This document shows, one piece after another, positions 17,442-26,026 of a DNA stretch of 64,000 nucleotides (positions within the stretch are counted from its first letter, which is position 1; each line of letters opens with the position of its first letter). Both the position numbers and the translations under genes were made by a program. The notes beneath the pieces are model-generated. The model worked only from the letters and a program-made list of their open reading frames with translations, did no database searches and was not told the DNA's origin. Source of the DNA: Mycolicibacterium gilvum (GTDB lineage Bacteria > Actinomycetota > Actinomycetes > Mycobacteriales > Mycobacteriaceae); contig NZ_UGQM01000001.1 of assembly GCF_900454025.1 (NCBI RefSeq), positions 5,952,001 to 6,016,000 on the forward strand, given 5' to 3'.

Positions 17442-18241
17442 ACACCACTGCGGCCGTGCTATCCGACACCACCGATGGCATCCTCACAATCACCCTCAAT
17501 CGGCCAGAGGCCGCGAACGCGGTCCGGCCCGACGACCGCGACACGATCATCGCGCTGCTGGCCGCCGCCGCGGACGACGAGAAAGTACGCGCGGTGGTGT
17601 TGCGCGCCAACGGGAAACACTTCTGCTCGGGCGCTGACGTGGCTTCGCTGGCGGACCGGCGGGCGCGGGGCGAGAAGCGAGTGCTGGAGCCGACGCGACG
17701 CATCATGAACGGGGCCCAGAAATTGGTTGCCAGCGTGTTGGATTGCCACAAGCCGGTGATCGCCGCGGTGCAGGGTGCTGCGACAGGCCTGGGGGCCCAC
17801 ATTGTCTATGCGTCCGATCTCGTGATCGCCACCGAAAATTCCTATTTCGCTGAGTCATTCGTCAAGCGCGGGCTGGTTGTCGACGGTGGAGGGTGCTACC
17901 TGCTGCCTCGAAGGATCGGCATGCAGAAGGCAAAAGAGATGGCCTTCTTCGGAGAGCGCCTGACGGCAGCCGAAGCGTTGGCACTCGGTCTGGTGAACCG
18001 CATGGTCGCCCCGGCTGAGTTGGACGCGGCGGTGGCCGACTTCGCCGGGCGACTGGCGGCGGCACCGACGAGCGCCATCGCGTTCACCAAGCGACTCCTC
18101 AACGACTCCCCCGACACCGATCGGTCCGGGGCGTTCGTCGCCGAGGCGATGGCCCAGGAGATCCAGTCCTACTCACATGACTCGAAAGAGGGTGTGCAGG
18201 CGTTCATCGACAAGCGCCCGACCGAGTTCACCGGGTGGTGA
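17438..18241 (+). CDS. Enoyl-CoA hydratase/isomerase family protein
   Basis: A 267-residue crotonase-fold protein: ITLNRPEAANAV near residue 20, oxyanion-hole segment NGKHFCSGADVASLADRR near 60, and VQGAATGLGAHIVYASDLVIA near 110 are canonical. Hydrates or isomerises an enoyl-CoA. ATG 17438 overlaps the P450 stop by ATGA; translational coupling is likely. Glu at the second catalytic position (HIVYASDL region) is not obvious, so the exact reaction is open. Confidence 0.85.
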   Translation: MNTTAAVLSDTTDGILTITLNRPEAANAVRPDDRDTIIALLAAAADDEKVRAVVLRANGKHFCSGADVASLADRRARGEKRVLEPTRRIMNGAQKLVASVLDCHKPVIAAVQGAATGLGAHIVYASDLVIATENSYFAESFVKRGLVVDGGGCYLLPRRIGMQKAKEMAFFGERLTAAEALALGLVNRMVAPAELDAAVADFAGRLAAAPTSAIAFTKRLLNDSPDTDRSGAFVAEAMAQEIQSYSHDSKEGVQAFIDKRPTEFTGW

Positions 18242-18246
18242 AGTAG

Positions 18247-18669
18247 ATGGCGCGCGCCGACATCCCGGTCATCGACCAGGTCAGCGAGCCGTATTGGGCC
18301 GCGGCGCGGCAGGGTCACCTGCTGATCGCCAAGTGCCGGCCGTGCGGGCGGGTGCATCACTACCCGCGGCCGTTCTGCCCCTTCTGCTGGAGCGACGACG
18401 TCCACCCTGTTCAGGCCAGCGGAACCGGAATCCTGTACACGTATTCGACGGTGTACGTGAATGATCTGACTCCGTTCAGCTCGCGACTGCCCTACGTTGC
18501 CGCGATCGTCGAGCTGCCCGAAGGCCCGCGGCTGATGACCGCCATCGAGGGCGTCGAACCCGAGCGTCTTCGGGTCGGAATGCCCGTCACCGCGATTTTC
18601 CGGCCCGTAGACGAGACAGATCCCGACAGCCCGTATCTCACGATATTCACCCCAAGAGAGGACTCATGA
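18247..18669 (+). CDS. DUF35/OB-fold zinc-ribbon protein
   Basis: A 140-residue protein with a zinc-ribbon CRPCG...CPFC (residues about 33-51) followed by an OB-fold. Such proteins bind acyl-CoA and form complexes with thiolase-like enzymes or MaoC dehydratases (for example the DUF35 part of ChsH2 with Ltp2). No thiolase gene is adjacent here; its neighbours are ECH and SDR, so its partner may be one of the thiolase-like proteins at 28759, 32085 or 38476. ATGA overlap with the SDR. Confidence 0.8.
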   Translation: MARADIPVIDQVSEPYWAAARQGHLLIAKCRPCGRVHHYPRPFCPFCWSDDVHPVQASGTGILYTYSTVYVNDLTPFSSRLPYVAAIVELPEGPRLMTAIEGVEPERLRVGMPVTAIFRPVDETDPDSPYLTIFTPREDS

Positions 18670-19589
18670 CCGGACTACTCGACGGCAAGGTCGCCCTGGT
18701 GACCGGCGCCGGGCATGGCATCGGCCGTGGCCACGCACTCGAACTGGCCAAGCATGGCGCGACGGTGATCGTCAATGACCTTGGCACCACCCTTTCCGGC
18801 GAGGGCACCGGCAAGGTCGCCGACGAGGTCGTCTCGATCATCGAGAGCCGCGGTGGCAGCGCGGTGTCCGACTTCAGCGACGTGGGCGACGAGCAGCAGG
18901 TAGACCTTGCCGTGGAACGCGCCTACTCGCAGCTGGGCAGGCTTGACATCGTGGTCAACAACGCGGGCATCGTGCGCGACAAGGCGATATGGAACATGAC
19001 GGCCGACGACTTCGACCTGGTGATGCGGGTGCACGTGCGCGGCAGCTGGCTGACCAGCCGCGCGGTCGCGCGGAAATGGCGCGCGGAATCCAAGGAATCC
19101 GGCGCAAAAGTCTATGGCCGCATCATCAACACCACCTCGGGCGCCGGCCTGCACGGCCACTTCGGTCAGACGAACTACAGCACCGCGAAGTCGGCGATCG
19201 TGGGCCTGACCCAGACGCTCAGTCTCGAGCTCGCATCGATCGGCGCCACCGTGAACGCCATCAGTCCTGGTGGACGCACGCGCATGTCCGCGTCCATGCC
19301 GGGAGCAGAGGCGGCCATCGAGCCCGACGAGCGCGCCGAGGACGAATTCGATCCCAAGGACCCGTCGCTGGGCTCTCCCGTGGTGGCGTGGCTCGCCAGT
19401 CCCGAAGCCGGCCATGTCAGCGGTCAGGTGATCCGGGCCATGGGCGAGCATCTGCAGCTGCTCAAGGGCTGGCATCCGGTGACGTCGGTCTCCAACGGCC
19501 AAAAGCGATGGGATGCAAACAAACTCGGTGCCATCATGGCCACCGACGTGTTCGGGACGCGTAACACCGGCCTGCGACTGGGCGGCTGA
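18666..19589 (+). CDS. Short-chain dehydrogenase (multifunctional-enzyme-2-like)
   Basis: A 307-residue classical SDR, longer than usual. NAD motif TGAGHGIGRGHA near residue 14, NNAGIVRDK near 97 and active-site YSTAK with the catalytic Tyr near 173. The long form with MRVHVRGSW resembles the 3-hydroxyacyl-CoA dehydrogenase domain of peroxisomal HSD17B4-type enzymes, so oxidation of a 3-hydroxyacyl-CoA is plausible. Last gene of the P450-ECH-DUF35-SDR unit. Confidence 0.85.
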   Translation: MTGLLDGKVALVTGAGHGIGRGHALELAKHGATVIVNDLGTTLSGEGTGKVADEVVSIIESRGGSAVSDFSDVGDEQQVDLAVERAYSQLGRLDIVVNNAGIVRDKAIWNMTADDFDLVMRVHVRGSWLTSRAVARKWRAESKESGAKVYGRIINTTSGAGLHGHFGQTNYSTAKSAIVGLTQTLSLELASIGATVNAISPGGRTRMSASMPGAEAAIEPDERAEDEFDPKDPSLGSPVVAWLASPEAGHVSGQVIRAMGEHLQLLKGWHPVTSVSNGQKRWDANKLGAIMATDVFGTRNTGLRLGG

Positions 19590-19615
19590 CGCGCTGCCGG
19601 ACGTTGCACAAACGG

Positions 19616-19894
19616 TCACAGAAATAGGTATAGCCCGGACAGCAAGGCCCACAGCGCCACGCAATATCCCTCGAATGCGATCCGCAGAGGCTTTGGAGCG
19701 TTTCGCAGTTCCATGAAGTCGAGCCCGACGAGCCGTATCTTGATCGCGGCGATCCCAAGGATGACGACCGCCATCGCCGAACCGGTGCCATGGTCGGCGC
19801 CCAGAGCGAAGGACACCACCGTCGCTGCGATCAACACCAGCCAGGACACGCCCGCGCGGCCACGGACGAAGGCCAATACGGAGGGGCCCGGCAT
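19616..19894 (-). CDS. Cytochrome c oxidase subunit IV-like small membrane protein
   Basis: A 92-residue protein with three hydrophobic helices (VSWLVLIAATVVSFALG, SAMAVVILGIAAIKIRLVGL, IAFEGYCVALWALLSGLYLF). Size, topology and the KIRLVGLDFMELRNAP loop match prokaryotic COX4-like subunits. ATG 19894 overlaps the stop of the subunit III-like gene (TGATG). Subunit I and II genes are absent from the window. Confidence 0.75.
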   Translation of the reverse strand: MPGPSVLAFVRGRAGVSWLVLIAATVVSFALGADHGTGSAMAVVILGIAAIKIRLVGLDFMELRNAPKPLRIAFEGYCVALWALLSGLYLFL

Positions 19895-20484
19895 CACGAC
19901 ACCAGGTACAGCAGCGGAAACAGCACGATCCACAGCAGGTCGACGAGGTGCCAGAAACAAGCCCCGCCCTCCACGACGGCCATCCGCGTTGGTCCGAGTT
20001 CGTGCCGCCGCGTCTGGGTGAGCAGGAATGTCAGCACCGTAATACCGACACAGACGTGAAGCAGATGTATACCGGTGAGGATGAAGTAGTACAGGTAGAA
20101 GTGATTGGCGATGACCGCGTGTCCACCGGTCACCAACGAGTAGTACTCGAAGGTCTTGAGGGCGATGAACACTCCGCCCCACGCCATTGCCGCCACGGTG
20201 GCCGAGCGCGCGATGTGCCGGGCTCCCGACCGCAGCGCACGCAACGTGATGACCACGAGCAGTGAACTCGTCAGCAGTACCAGCGTGTTGGTGAACCCAA
20301 CCCCGAGGTGCAGCGTCTTGCGCGCGAGGTCGAACTGTTCGGGGTTCTTGGCCCGCTCGACCATGAAGGTGGCGAAAAACGCGCCGAATACCAGCATGTC
20401 GCCGAACAGGAACACCCACGTGCCGCTCTCACCGGGCACGCGCCGCGTCGGCGTCGCGGTCAGCGAAGATGCATGAACTGTCAC
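19894..20484 (-). CDS. Haem-copper oxidase subunit III / NorE-like protein
   Basis: A 196-residue polytopic protein with about five helices. GTWVFLFGDMLVFGAFFATFM, the FYLYYFILTGIHLLHVCVG segment (quoted in part) and WHLVDLLWIVLFPLLY are typical of subunit III. GTG 20484 overlaps the preceding stop as GTGA; the longer open frame upstream is not used because it lies within the 20481 gene. Without subunits I/II it resembles the NorE-type stand-alone form; role unknown. Confidence 0.75.
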   Translation of the reverse strand: MTVHASSLTATPTRRVPGESGTWVFLFGDMLVFGAFFATFMVERAKNPEQFDLARKTLHLGVGFTNTLVLLTSSLLVVITLRALRSGARHIARSATVAAMAWGGVFIALKTFEYYSLVTGGHAVIANHFYLYYFILTGIHLLHVCVGITVLTFLLTQTRRHELGPTRMAVVEGGACFWHLVDLLWIVLFPLLYLVS

Positions 20485-21200
20485 GAAGCCACGAGGGTGA
20501 GGGATCGCTCGGCGGCCTGCTCCGCACTGATCGAGCGGAGCAGCACCAGCGTCACCGCGATCATCCAGACACTGAACGCCACCAACGGAATCCAGAACGC
20601 GAAGACGCCGTTCCACGCCAGCGGCCCGCTGTTGAAGACCATCACCGCGCCGCCGGGCAGCGCGAGCAAGGCGTACCAGGCGTTGAGGTAGCCGAACCAC
20701 CGCGGGAACGTCCCCGGTTCCGTGCGGTCGACGAACGACGCGGTCGTGAGCACCACGGCCTGCACGACCAGGGTTCCCACGATGCCGACGAACATCAACC
20801 AGAAAACGTCGTTGAGCGCCTGGGTGATCTGGGGATCACGCTCTTCGGGCCGAAACGCTGCGGTGGCCATCACCATCATCGGGAACAGAAAGCCCGGCAC
20901 GAAGATGACGCCACCGAAGATCTGGGTCACCGACAGCACACCCCACTTGCCTTCGACCCGTCGCACCCGCAGGCAGATGGTGGCCAACCACGGCAGCGCG
21001 AGGCATGCGGCGAGCAGGCTGAACGCCAGGCCGACTCGCACCCGCAGCTTGTTGGCGACGAGAAAGTCGGCGATGGACTGGGCGCTCGCGGTCGGCGAGA
21101 GCGGCGGGATGAGCTTGGCGATGAGCATGAAGAAGACGAAGAACAGCGCGAGCATGACAACTCCGCCCCACGCGGCGATGCGTTGGAGTTTCAAGTCCAC
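20481..21200 (-). CDS. Six/seven-helix membrane protein of unknown function
   Basis: A 239-residue protein with six or seven hydrophobic segments spread evenly along its length and short charged loops (LRVRRVEGKW, FRPEERDPQ, VDRTEPGTFPRW). No family recognised. It leads the unit with the subunit III-like and IV-like genes, joined by GTGA and TGATG overlaps, so the three proteins may form one membrane complex. A KstR-type box lies 31 bases upstream. Confidence 0.7.
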   Translation of the reverse strand: MDLKLQRIAAWGGVVMLALFFVFFMLIAKLIPPLSPTASAQSIADFLVANKLRVRVGLAFSLLAACLALPWLATICLRVRRVEGKWGVLSVTQIFGGVIFVPGFLFPMMVMATAAFRPEERDPQITQALNDVFWLMFVGIVGTLVVQAVVLTTASFVDRTEPGTFPRWFGYLNAWYALLALPGGAVMVFNSGPLAWNGVFAFWIPLVAFSVWMIAVTLVLLRSISAEQAAERSLTLVAS

Positions 21201-21230
21201 GGGCGAAGTGTAGGTCTAATCCGCTCAATG

Positions 21231-21244
21231 TTTAACTAGTTTGA
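21231..21244. promoter_or_regulatory. Match to the KstR box TnnAACnnGTTnnA
   Basis: TTTAACTAGTTTGA fits every fixed position of the published mycobacterial KstR consensus. It overlaps the last codons of the F420 gene (stop 21236-21238) and lies upstream of the minus-strand oxidase-like unit, which would be its target. The site could also be read by another TetR with similar preference. Confidence 0.5.
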
Positions 21245-22294
21245 TGATTTTGCTTCGGCGCCGTTGAACAGGGCGTCGAATCGGTCGGGCGTGCTGCTGT
21301 GCAGTACCAATTCGTCGGCACCCGCATCGCGGAAGCGTTCGAACATCAGATGGCAGGAGCGCGCCGACCCGACCGCCGCCGCCTCCGCCGTCCACGGCCC
21401 AGGTAATGCGGAGGCGGCCTCGACGAGTTCCTCGCGGGTGAGCACCGAGTCCGCCGAACCCCTGACACCGGCAAGTAGCGGATGACTTCGCAACCTGCTC
21501 AATGGTTCCGGATCCCACCCGTTGACTGCCGCCAATCGCTCGCCGAATCCCGGAATCTGGTAGTACGTCACCGCCCGAGCGTCCACTACAGCGAGCTCCT
21601 CCTCGGCGGGCAGCTCGCACGCGACCACAACAGTGGCGTACACCCGCACACTGCCCACCGGGCGGCCCGCTGTGCGCTCGGCGTCCCGGACGCGCCGTAC
21701 CGAACGCTCGACGGCGGCGGGGGTCAGGAACGGATGCAGCAGCACGCCGTCGAAGTGGCGACCCGCGAGCTCCAGGCCCTTGGGTCCGATCGCCGCGAAG
21801 ACCACTGGCGGCACCGGCTGATCCGGTAGGTCGTTGAGCCGCAACGACGGGTACCTGCCCGCGGGTCCGTCGTAGCTGACCTTCTCACCCCGGCACAGTC
21901 GGCGGAAGATGTCAGCGTGGTCGACGATCGACGCGTTCGTGGAACGAGGTAGCCCCACCGCCGCCCACATCGCGTCGACCGAGCGTCCAACGCCAAGCAT
22001 GAATCGTCCGCCCGACAGCGCCTGAGCCGTCATCGCCAGCGACGCCAGCAGTGCGGGATGCCGGGACTGGAGATGGGTGATGCCCGAGGCTATCCGGATC
22101 CTCGAGGTGGCTTGGCTCACCGCGCCTGCGATCACCCCGAGATCCTTGGTCCCCCACCGCTCGCTGAGCCATACGGTGTGCAGATCGAGACGCTCGGCGG
22201 CCTTCGCCTGATCGACGACGACCGCGGGGTCGGCGACGCGTCCGGGGAGCACGTAAGCGCCGAGCGCTATGCCGCTGAGCTGTCTGCCATCCAT
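21236..22294 (-). CDS. LLM-class F420-dependent oxidoreductase (TIGR03857-like)
   Basis: A 352-residue luciferase-fold protein. LGAYVLPGRVADP at the N-terminus, LDLHTVWLSERWGTKDLGV near residue 38, LSGGRFMLGVGRS near 95 and PPVVFAAIGPKGLELAGRHFDG near 165 are family-typical. ATG 22294 begins six bases after CAGAAT, preceded by TGT, so the promoter is of the same leaderless type as others here. Probably F420-dependent; substrate unknown. Divergent from the phosphotransferase-like gene. Confidence 0.85.
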   Translation of the reverse strand: MDGRQLSGIALGAYVLPGRVADPAVVVDQAKAAERLDLHTVWLSERWGTKDLGVIAGAVSQATSRIRIASGITHLQSRHPALLASLAMTAQALSGGRFMLGVGRSVDAMWAAVGLPRSTNASIVDHADIFRRLCRGEKVSYDGPAGRYPSLRLNDLPDQPVPPVVFAAIGPKGLELAGRHFDGVLLHPFLTPAAVERSVRRVRDAERTAGRPVGSVRVYATVVVACELPAEEELAVVDARAVTYYQIPGFGERLAAVNGWDPEPLSRLRSHPLLAGVRGSADSVLTREELVEAASALPGPWTAEAAAVGSARSCHLMFERFRDAGADELVLHSSTPDRFDALFNGAEAKSSN

Positions 22295-22300
22295 CCCGCT

Positions 22301-22319
22301 ATTCTGACAGTAGTGTTCA
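22301..22319. promoter_or_regulatory. Operator overlapping the -10 of the F420 gene
   Basis: Reading the minus strand: TGAACACTACTGTCA followed by GAAT. The TGT-CAGAAT part is an extended -10 ending six bases before ATG 22294. Same composite structure as at 12282, 16144 and 53360. Confidence 0.55.
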
Positions 22320-22334
22320 GGTCCGCGAAGGGGG

Positions 22335-23423
22335 ATGATGGCTTACACATCTGCGCGCGGCCAATTCGGTAGTCGGACGAGCGACATTCTGCAGGCCTGG
22401 CTGCCGCCGAGCCTCGCGCCCGGTGGCACAACCGACTTCGAGATCTCCGAGTTCACCGCCCCACCGGCCGGCTACTCAGGAAAGACAGCGTTCTTCACTG
22501 CCTCGTGGAAGGACCCGGCCGGCGAACGCCACAGCGCTGACCTGGTGCTGCGTGCACAGGCCGAGGACCACCAGCTGTTCACGACGCCCGACGCACCGCG
22601 CCAGGCCGAGGTTATGAAACGTCTTGCCGAACATGCAATTCCAGTGCCGCACGTCGTCGGTATCGAACGCGACGCATCGATTCTGGGATCGCCGTTCTAT
22701 CTGATGCGCCGGGTGCGAGGTCGAACGCCATCCGACGTTCCTAGTTGGCACAAGCGAGGCTGGACCGTCGAACTGTCCCCCGTCGAGCGAGGCCTGCTGT
22801 GCGACAACGGGTTGCAGGCGCTTGTGTCGCTTCACCGCATCGACGACCCCGACACGCTGGCGTTCTTCCGTGGCGGGACCGATCCGAGTAGGACAGCGCT
22901 GCAGCGCTACCTCGACAAACTGCGCGGATGGTACGAATGGTGCCATGCCGATATGCAGGTAGGCGGTGCCACATTGGCCGAGGCGCTGCGTGTCATCGTG
23001 GATGCGGCGCCCGACACAGACGCGGAGACTGTGGTCTGGGGCGACGCCCGGGTGGGAAACATCAGCTTCGGTGACGACCTCTCGGTCGTCGCGTTGTTCG
23101 ACTGGGAGACTGCGGGCACCGGGCCGCCGGACATCGACGTCGGTTGGTGGCTGATGTTCGAGCGCTTTCTGTGCGAAGCACTGGGGTTCACCCGGCTGCC
23201 CGGTATTCCGGACGACGACGAGATCGTCAGGCGCTACCTCGAATTCGGTGGGACCCTCACCGGCGACATCGCCTACTACCAGCTGATAGCCGCCTTTGTT
23301 CTGTCGCTGATCAACAATCGGCTCGCCCGGCTGCTCGAGCGTGACGGCTTAGATGTGGTGACGGCTCAAAGTTATCCCCGCATGTCGGTCGGACTGGTCG
23401 AGCACTATCTCGACCGGCTCTGA
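22335..23423 (+). CDS. Phosphotransferase-family (APH-like) protein
   Basis: A 362-residue aminoglycoside-phosphotransferase/ACAD10-fold kinase. The catalytic loop is VVWGDARVGN (Asp near residue 237, HGD of the family replaced by WGD) and the metal-binding DWE follows in VALFDWETAGTGPPDIDVGW. Such proteins commonly sit among acyl-CoA dehydrogenases; human ACAD10/11 fuse the same two domains and phosphorylate 4-hydroxyacyl-CoAs, which suggests a role on hydroxyacyl-CoAs here (inference). ATG 22335 or 22338. Confidence 0.8.
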   Translation: MMAYTSARGQFGSRTSDILQAWLPPSLAPGGTTDFEISEFTAPPAGYSGKTAFFTASWKDPAGERHSADLVLRAQAEDHQLFTTPDAPRQAEVMKRLAEHAIPVPHVVGIERDASILGSPFYLMRRVRGRTPSDVPSWHKRGWTVELSPVERGLLCDNGLQALVSLHRIDDPDTLAFFRGGTDPSRTALQRYLDKLRGWYEWCHADMQVGGATLAEALRVIVDAAPDTDAETVVWGDARVGNISFGDDLSVVALFDWETAGTGPPDIDVGWWLMFERFLCEALGFTRLPGIPDDDEIVRRYLEFGGTLTGDIAYYQLIAAFVLSLINNRLARLLERDGLDVVTAQSYPRMSVGLVEHYLDRL

Positions 23424-23490
23424 ACCTTGGTCAGGCCAGTTCACCAGCCCGCGGGTGGCGCCGCCCCGACCACGACGTGACCCTGGTGCG

Positions 23491-24315
23491 CTAGAACTGC
23501 GCCATGCCCTGGTCGACCGACAGCCGCGTTGCCGTCACGAAGCGTGACTCGTCGGACGCCAACCAACACACCGCGGCCGCGACGTCCTCCGGTTCGCACG
23601 CCCACTGCGGCAGGAATGGCGTACCCATGTTGTTCAGCGTGGGGTTGCTCTCAATCGCGGAGAACAACGCGGCGATCATGTCACCGCCACCCATCGGGGT
23701 GTTGACCGGTCCGGGATGGACACTGTTGACCCTGATTTCGTGCTTGCCCAGCTCGGCCGCGAAAGCCCTGGCCATTCCCGTCACCGCGTGCTTGCTGGCC
23801 GTGTAATGCACCATGTACGGCTGCACCTTGACGCCTGCGTAGGAGCTGATCAGAATGATCGAGCCGCCGCGGCCCCCTTCGATGATGCGGTGAGCACCCG
23901 CCATCACCGTGTTCCAGGTGCCCGTCACGTTGACGTCAATGATGTCGCGGAACGACTCCGGGGTGATCTCGTTCCATGGCGCAGGGACGCAAATTCCCGC
24001 ATTGGCAACGATGATGTCCAGCCGCCCGAAGGCGTCGACTCCCTGATCGACGGCCGTCCTCAGTCCGTCGAGATCGCGGATGTCGGCCGCCGTGGCCGTT
24101 ATTCGGCCCCCCGCAGCCTTGACTGCCCGCACCGTCTCGTCGAGATCGTCCGGTGTGGCCGACGGGTAGCGCACCCATTCGGGAAGCGGGCCTGCGATGT
24201 CGACGGCGATGACATTGGCCCCTTCGTGTGCCATCCGGACCGCATGGGCACGTCCCTGCCCCCTGGCAGCACCGGTGATGAACGCGACCTTGCCCGCCAG
24301 CCGTCCCGTCGTCAA
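23491..24315 (-). CDS. Mycofactocin-coupled SDR oxidoreductase
   Basis: A 274-residue SDR with the GAARGQGRAHAVRMAHEGANV N-terminus (quoted to 20 residues: AARGQGRAHAVRMAHEGANV) and extended loop after VIAVDIAG that mark the mycofactocin-coupled subfamily. VANAGIC near residue 105 and YTASK (catalytic Tyr near 178) complete the active site. These carbonyl reductases/alcohol dehydrogenases hold NAD tightly and need mycofactocin for turnover. Overlaps the upstream gene by four bases. Confidence 0.85.
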   Translation of the reverse strand: MTTGRLAGKVAFITGAARGQGRAHAVRMAHEGANVIAVDIAGPLPEWVRYPSATPDDLDETVRAVKAAGGRITATAADIRDLDGLRTAVDQGVDAFGRLDIIVANAGICVPAPWNEITPESFRDIIDVNVTGTWNTVMAGAHRIIEGGRGGSIILISSYAGVKVQPYMVHYTASKHAVTGMARAFAAELGKHEIRVNSVHPGPVNTPMGGGDMIAALFSAIESNPTLNNMGTPFLPQWACEPEDVAAAVCWLASDESRFVTATRLSVDQGMAQF

Positions 24316-25151
24316 CGTGTTCCCTCCCGCGTCGTGTCGACCGCATCGAGTGATAACGGCCCTTCCCGTACGGCCATCCCCAGAAGCCCGAGGTCGACCC
24401 CCGCTTCGATGGCGGCCTCACGGCACGCGGCAACGTCTTTACGCAGGAAGTGACCGGCCATTTCCTCGAAGCGTTCCATCCCACCGATGCGGTGTGCGTG
24501 AGCCGCCACATGACTGCGGGCGCTGCACACCTGCAACGTCGACAACAACGCGGTCGGTTCGACACCCAGCTGGCCGCCCAGTTCCGTTGCTGCTGCGAGC
24601 AGTTGAGCGTTCGCCGCGAACAACAGATTGTTGACGAGCTTGATGGCCAACGCACTGCCGAGTTCCCCGGTGGGCACCACAGGTTCGGCGTAGGCGGACA
24701 GCACGGGTGTCACCCTGGCAACGGCGTCGGCAGGTCCACCGAGGAGCACGGTCAACGTGCCCGCATCAATGTTCTCGACGGTCCCACTGACCGGCCCATC
24801 GAGGATCACCGGCCCAGCCGGGGAGGACTCCTGCAAGGCCTGCAAGGTGGCCAACGTGCCGGTGGTGTGGGACACGAACACCGATCCTGGCTTCGCGTTG
24901 GCGATGAAACCTTCCGGGCCGAGGCCCGTTTCGCGCAGTTGCGCGTCAGCGTACAGGCAGGCGATGAGGATGTCGCTGCCGCGCGCCAACTCTGCCACGG
25001 AGCCTGCCGGCGTGGCGCCCCGGTCCACCAGCCGGCTCCGCACGTCGTCGCGCCGGGCGTACACCAGCACGTCGTGGTCCGCCGCGAGCAGGCGCGCCAC
25101 CATGGGTTCGCCGAGTTGGCCGGCCCCGAGAAACCCCACAGTTCCGGCCAT
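24312..25151 (-). CDS. 3-Hydroxyisobutyrate-dehydrogenase-like NAD(P) oxidoreductase
   Basis: A 279-residue beta-hydroxyacid dehydrogenase. VGFLGAGQLGEPMVARLLAA is the Rossmann loop, ILDGPVSGTVENIDAGTLTV is the substrate signature near residues 115-134, and KLVNNLLFAANAQLLAA carries the catalytic Lys (near 171). ATG 25151 overlaps the last codon region of the truncated P450 upstream (TGATG), so it now sits directly behind a dead gene. Confidence 0.85.
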   Translation of the reverse strand: MAGTVGFLGAGQLGEPMVARLLAADHDVLVYARRDDVRSRLVDRGATPAGSVAELARGSDILIACLYADAQLRETGLGPEGFIANAKPGSVFVSHTTGTLATLQALQESSPAGPVILDGPVSGTVENIDAGTLTVLLGGPADAVARVTPVLSAYAEPVVPTGELGSALAIKLVNNLLFAANAQLLAAATELGGQLGVEPTALLSTLQVCSARSHVAAHAHRIGGMERFEEMAGHFLRKDVAACREAAIEAGVDLGLLGMAVREGPLSLDAVDTTREGTR

Positions 25152-25848
25152 CAGGCGCTCCCTGTGCGCTCCGTGCGCGGCCCGCTCACGTCAGCCACGT
25201 CAGCGGCAGCGACGGCATCCGGCTCGCGGTTCTCGCGGCGCTGTTGAATGAGGCCGGAGAAGTAACCCATCACGTGCGTCATGTCCTCGAGCCGCGCGGC
25301 GTTGGCTTCCCCTCCCACGCCCGTTTGATGCAGGATCTTGTCCTCCCAGGCCATGAACTGCTCGAGATCCTCGACGGGCACGCCCATTATCGTGAGGAAG
25401 ACTGTCGACGGGAACACGCGCGAGTCCGTTCGACGAAGTCGCACCCGCCGTCGCTGACGAGCTGGTCGACGAGTTCCGCCGCCAGCTTCTGCTGCGCCTC
25501 GCGGAGGCCCTTGACGCGGCCGGGCGAGAAGTATTCCGCCAGTACCTGCCCCCACTTGGCATGGTCGGGCGGGTCGATCATGATCGGAATCCACTTGTAC
25601 GGCGGCTCCGGGTCGGTCGGCACGATGAAGCTACTCGACCACTTGTCCGGGTGCTGCAAACCATCGAGGATCACCGCGTTGTCGGTGAATACCCAATACT
25701 CGACGCCGGCCTCCCGGTTCCGGAAGGCCGGCCGCGCGTCATCCTGGCACTCGTCCGGCAGGCGGAAGTGCGTCAGCGCGGGCGAGTCTGGCGTGTTCAA
25801 CTCCAGGTCCTTGACGGGACATGTTGCGCCTGACTGACTCTCGCTCAT
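25151..25848 (-). pseudogene. Cytochrome P450, frameshifted and truncated
   Basis: From ATG 25848 the frame gives a P450 N-terminus (IPIMIDPPDHAKWGQVLAEY, then CDFVERTRA). The family sequence then continues in another frame (VFPSTVFLTIMGVPVEDLEQ) from about 25420, implying a one-base loss. It stops at 25151 after about 230 residues: the I-helix, ExxR and haem Cys regions are absent, and the stop overlaps the next start. A frameshift plus an internal/3' deletion make it non-functional. The upstream palindrome at 25911 survives. Confidence 0.8.
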
Positions 25849-25910
25849 GAGATCCTTCCGGTTGACGGCGACCGAGCACGTACTCGAATCAGCAGCGTCT
25901 TGTCATGTTA

Positions 25911-25926
25911 CGACAGTCAACTGTCA
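25911..25926. promoter_or_regulatory. Palindromic operator upstream of the truncated P450
   Basis: CGACAGTCAACTGTCA, one mismatch to TGACAGTNNACTGTCA. It places this dead P450 in the same regulon as the genes at 0-5.2 kb, 20 kb away, hinting at relocation or duplication of a P450 with its operator. Confidence 0.6.
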
Positions 25927-25968
25927 TAGTTGATCGAAACCGGGCAGCCGATCACACTCCACTCATCC

Positions 25969-25977
25969 AACTAGGTT
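25969..25977. promoter_or_regulatory. AACTAGGTT box
   Basis: Identical to the box at 5419-5427; a related AACCTGGTT is at 60679. Sits between two pseudogenes. Confidence 0.35.
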
Positions 25978-26026
25978 AACTACGTGTTTGCGGCGAGTGC
26001 GATACTGCTCGCGCTCCTCAGGATTG

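Noticed and set aside
19616..20419. 267-codon frame ending in the subunit IV-like protein
   Set aside because: Only the last 92 codons are real; the rest is an out-of-frame reading of the subunit III-like gene.
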